Shown here one piece after another: positions 61,336-64,000 of a stretch of 64,000 nucleotides of DNA. The stretch comes from Allorhizobium paknamense (GTDB lineage Bacteria > Pseudomonadota > Alphaproteobacteria > Rhizobiales > Rhizobiaceae): assembly GCF_030815125.1 (NCBI RefSeq), contig NZ_JAUSWH010000008.1, positions 1 through 64,000 of the forward strand, given 5' to 3'. Every line of letters begins with the position of its first letter. The first letter of the stretch is position 1. The position numbers and the translations under genes were made by a program. The notes under the pieces were generated by a model. The model had not been told where the DNA came from and did no database searches. It was given only the letters and a program-made list of their open reading frames with translations.

Positions 61336-63012
61336 TTATTGCTCTTCGAACAGATGGGCGCGGCAGTGGCCAATCGCGGCTGCTCCGCGCTCTGCTTTTT
61401 TATCAATGACATACAGTTGAGCGAAGTCGGTCTGCGCGACCGGCTTCAGGGCTTGCGGAACGGCGTTACCGCCAAACACATCCGCAATATCCGTGTTCAA
61501 GATCAGCACATAGTCGAAATCCTGCTGCCAGTGCCGGAGATAGGGTACTTCGATCAGGGCTTCCTGCAAAAGATGCGGGCAGGTCAGCACTGCAGACGTC
61601 ATCAGGCTTCCCTCCGGCACGGCAATCCTGGACCAGGGGTCTTTCACGGCCAGCGGCTGCTTGCCCTTGGCGGTGAAAATCGTCGGTACGAAAGCGTTCG
61701 AGAACGGCACCGCCAGTGTTGCAAGATGGCGGAACGTGTCCTCGTTCCAGGCATAGTAGCGAGACGGAAACTCCAGAGGCCGGTTATCCGGAATATGGGT
61801 GAGTGGCAGGATGGCCGCGCCGGGCGGCACATGGCTCAGCACCGTGAGAACGGCCTGGGCATCCTTGTTGCCGCGCCACCAGTTATAGCCGATCCAGCCG
61901 GAGCGTCCGAACACCGCGATGCAGACGATCATGGCCAGAAGAAGGGTTCGTCTGGGTGCAAGGAGAGGCCATGGCAGCAGCATGGCCATGCCCGTGAGTG
62001 CCGCCATGATCGGAAAGCGCCAACTGATCCAGCCCGTCGCCATGATGTGGCGGGGTGATAGTGTGGCCAGCAGCAGAAGGCCCAGTGTGGCAAGGCAAAG
62101 CCCTGCATGGATACGATACTGTCTGGCCTTCAGCGCCCGCGTCACGATCAGAATGATGGGAATGGCGAACAGGACATCCACCACGGGGATATAGGTGGAG
62201 ATCATCGTTAGCAGGTTCAGGGCAATCAGCACCGGATTGGCGTTCCACATGGCCATGCCCTGATTGGCATCGGGGGTCGGTTGACCTTGCGCGGCAATCA
62301 GAAGAACCGGCAGAACGACAGCGAGTGTCGCCATGCCGATCCGGCGAAGTGCCGCAAGCCGGGCCGTGCGCTGACGCCAGGGTTCCATGGTGCTGCCGAA
62401 GGCGAGCCCCCACAACAACGCGAGATAAAAGCCCGTGGCAAAGATATGCACGATGGTCAGCAGGAAGGCGGCCAGCACACGGACCATGAACACCACCGCT
62501 GGTTTGCGCGCGGCCAGCCGGTGATCCAGTGCGGCCAGCAAAAGAGCCAGCCCAAGCCCGATCTGGAAGTTGATGAAACCGCCGATCAGCGTCGCGCACC
62601 AGGCCAGAAACAGAATGGCGATTTGCCAGAGATGCGCGCGTCCGAACAGGCTGCTGTTCAGTGCAATGGCGCCGAGCGGCGGCAGGGTGATGGCGAGAAA
62701 CAGCAGGCAATGCGCCAGCAGGGAAACGCCGAGCACCGGGCCAATCCACCGCGCCATGAGGTCGATGCCGACATTGGTGACAGCCCGGTGCCAATCGACC
62801 TCATAAATGGCCGGAAACGGGGCCTGATCGATCCCGCCGGCCAGAAGCCACATCCGCGCATAATGATTGGGAAAATCCAGAAGCGGTGGAAAGGGGAAGC
62901 AGGCAATCAGAATAGTCGTGAGCAGCAGGAACGCGGCAATCGCTGCACGAACCAGCCGCTTTTCCAGGCTTCCGCGCTCGTCTTTCTCCCGGAGGTCGGT
63001 GATCCTGTCCAT
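61336..63012 (-). CDS. Large integral membrane protein of unknown function (glycosyltransferase-39-like topology)
   Basis: A 558-residue protein with about ten hydrophobic segments from residue 25 to 390 and a soluble C-terminal domain of about 150 residues (PGAAILPLTHIPDNRP to the end). An early acidic motif, FPNHYARMWLLAGGID, and a long periplasmic loop recall GT-C or polyprenyl-phosphate-dependent enzymes, but I do not recognise the family. It lies 36 bases after the GT2 gene and is cotranscribed, so it may use the polyprenyl-phosphate sugar that enzyme makes (inference). Confidence 0.75.
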   Translation of the reverse strand: MDRITDLREKDERGSLEKRLVRAAIAAFLLLTTILIACFPFPPLLDFPNHYARMWLLAGGIDQAPFPAIYEVDWHRAVTNVGIDLMARWIGPVLGVSLLAHCLLFLAITLPPLGAIALNSSLFGRAHLWQIAILFLAWCATLIGGFINFQIGLGLALLLAALDHRLAARKPAVVFMVRVLAAFLLTIVHIFATGFYLALLWGLAFGSTMEPWRQRTARLAALRRIGMATLAVVLPVLLIAAQGQPTPDANQGMAMWNANPVLIALNLLTMISTYIPVVDVLFAIPIILIVTRALKARQYRIHAGLCLATLGLLLLATLSPRHIMATGWISWRFPIMAALTGMAMLLPWPLLAPRRTLLLAMIVCIAVFGRSGWIGYNWWRGNKDAQAVLTVLSHVPPGAAILPLTHIPDNRPLEFPSRYYAWNEDTFRHLATLAVPFSNAFVPTIFTAKGKQPLAVKDPWSRIAVPEGSLMTSAVLTCPHLLQEALIEVPYLRHWQQDFDYVLILNTDIADVFGGNAVPQALKPVAQTDFAQLYVIDKKAERGAAAIGHCRAHLFEEQ

Positions 63013-63048
63013 TAGATGCGGGCTCTTGATCGGAAGGTATTAGGGCAG

Positions 63049-64000
63049 TCACGCCGAGCGGCCGGATTGTTTTCGCTGTGCGGTTTTATCGACCGTCGCG
63101 GCATCCATCGCCTCGCGTTTCGCCTGTGGCGGCAGGCTTGCAAAATCGACGGGAAGCTCGGCCAGATCGCCATGGCGAATAATCGCTTCCACCATGAACA
63201 TCGGCCTTCCCTTATGTTCCTGAACGAGACGTCCGAGATATTCGCCAATGACGCCAAGGCCGATCAACTGGATGGCGCTGAAGGTGGTGATGGCGGCCAT
63301 CAGGCTTGCCCAGCCGGTGACCGTATGGCCGATAAGCCAGCTTGCCAGGGTGAAGACCAGCAGGGCCAGCGCCACCATCGCTGTGATCAGTCCAAGCCAT
63401 GTCGCCACCCTGAGCGGCACGGTGGAAAAACTGGTAATCGCATCCAGGGCGAAGCTCACCATCTTCCGCAAAGAATATTTGGTCTCTCCGGCGTAACGCG
63501 GATCGCGCTCATAGGGGAGCGCCACCTGTTTCCCGCCGATCCAGCTGACCATGCCGCGAATGAAACGCTCCCGCTCCGGCATGGACAGGAGAATATCCAC
63601 CACCCGGCGGTTCATCAGGCGGAAATCGCCGGTGTCTCGCGGGATTGCCACCGAACTCAGCCGCGAGAGCAGCCGGTAGAAGGCGGAGGCCGAGGTCAGT
63701 TTGAACCAGGTTTCGCCTTGGCGGCGTTGCCGCTGGCCATACACCACGTCGGCACCGCGATCCATGATCGCCATCATCATCAACAGCAGTTCCGGCGGAT
63801 CTTGCAGATCGGCATCGATCAGCAGCACACGTTCGCCGCGCGCCGTGGCAAGCCCTGCGGTCGCGGCCAGTTGGTGCCCGTGATTGCGCAACAATCTGAC
63901 GCCGAGAATGGCCTCGTGATCGCGACTGAGAGCGGAGATCTTCTCCCATGTGCCATCGGTCGAGCCGTCATCCACCAGGATGATTTCATAAGCGTCGCAG
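63049..64000 (-). CDS. GT2 glycosyltransferase, dolichyl/undecaprenyl-phosphate sugar synthase-like (truncated at window edge)
   Basis: The 5' end lies beyond the window; 317 codons are visible. The catalytic domain shows VDDGSTDGTW, LRNHGHQLAATAGLA, LIDADLQDPPE (the DXD-like metal site) and the family RDTGDFRLMNRRV. Two membrane helices follow (VATWLGLITAMVALALLVFT and AAITTFSAIQLIGLGVIGEY), then a cytoplasmic tail. This architecture is typical of GtrB/DPM1-like enzymes that load sugar onto a polyprenyl phosphate. It heads a two-gene operon with the membrane protein. Confidence 0.9.
   Translation of the reverse strand, partial: CDAYEIILVDDGSTDGTWEKISALSRDHEAILGVRLLRNHGHQLAATAGLATARGERVLLIDADLQDPPELLLMMMAIMDRGADVVYGQRQRRQGETWFKLTSASAFYRLLSRLSSVAIPRDTGDFRLMNRRVVDILLSMPERERFIRGMVSWIGGKQVALPYERDPRYAGETKYSLRKMVSFALDAITSFSTVPLRVATWLGLITAMVALALLVFTLASWLIGHTVTGWASLMAAITTFSAIQLIGLGVIGEYLGRLVQEHKGRPMFMVEAIIRHGDLAELPVDFASLPPQAKREAMDAATVDKTAQRKQSGRSA

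Overview
The window is a GC-rich alphaproteobacterial chromosome segment, most likely Rhizobiaceae in the Agrobacterium/Rhizobium group. Four things point there: an initiator tRNA of the rhizobial type at the left edge (in this group it normally closes an rRNA operon); a D-psicose 3-epimerase nearly identical, as I remember it, to the Agrobacterium tumefaciens enzyme; the intergenic palindromic repeats common in these genomes; and the many ABC sugar and peptide uptake operons. Genus and species cannot be fixed from the sequence alone. Nearly all genes are intact and tightly packed. No CRISPR array, prophage or complete insertion sequence was seen.

Layout. 0-0.7 kb: tRNA-fMet, its terminator and a decayed IS3-type transposase. 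0.7-8.4 kb: LacI regulator, RidA-type deaminase and a peptide/opine-type ABC transporter (dppB, dppC, fused dppDF, binding protein). 8.6-11.7 kb: an ECF sigma/anti-sigma operon with a Y-x-F-x-x-D lipoprotein-like protein, cytochrome b561 and a neighbouring YceI gene; both transcription units carry the same promoter motif. 11.8-14.6 kb: MmgE/PrpD protein and FAD amine oxidase. 15-23.4 kb: D-psicose (allulose) operon with its LacI regulator. 23.5-34.8 kb: convergent nine-gene sugar operon (ABC transporter, dehydrogenase, epimerases, hydrolase, ROK kinase), a divergent lrgAB pair and a ROK repressor. 35-37.4 kb: chemoreceptor plus CheW.

37.7-52.4 kb: two organosulfur operons (DszA-like monooxygenase with two SfnB proteins; SfnG with a third SfnB) flank the propionyl-CoA pathway (pccB, pccA, methylmalonyl-CoA mutase and a PccR-type regulator), into which a ParDE toxin-antitoxin pair is inserted. 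52.5-60.7 kb: complete histidine utilisation locus (hutC, hutF, then hutI-hutH-hutG-hutU-hutD). 60.7-64 kb: a small DUF883-like protein, a large membrane protein and a truncated polyprenyl-phosphate glycosyltransferase.

How it works together. The segment is a catabolic and scavenging region: rare hexoses, peptides or amino-acid derivatives, sulfones, propionate and histidine, each with a local regulator. Several local operators can be read directly: a 20-bp palindrome before the psicose transporter, a TGTTTGTTT dyad before the second sugar operon, TCTAT-N7-ATAGA before both sulfur operons, ATGTATATACAT before hutI, and GGGATTAAAT-N10-GGTGTT before the two ECF-linked units.
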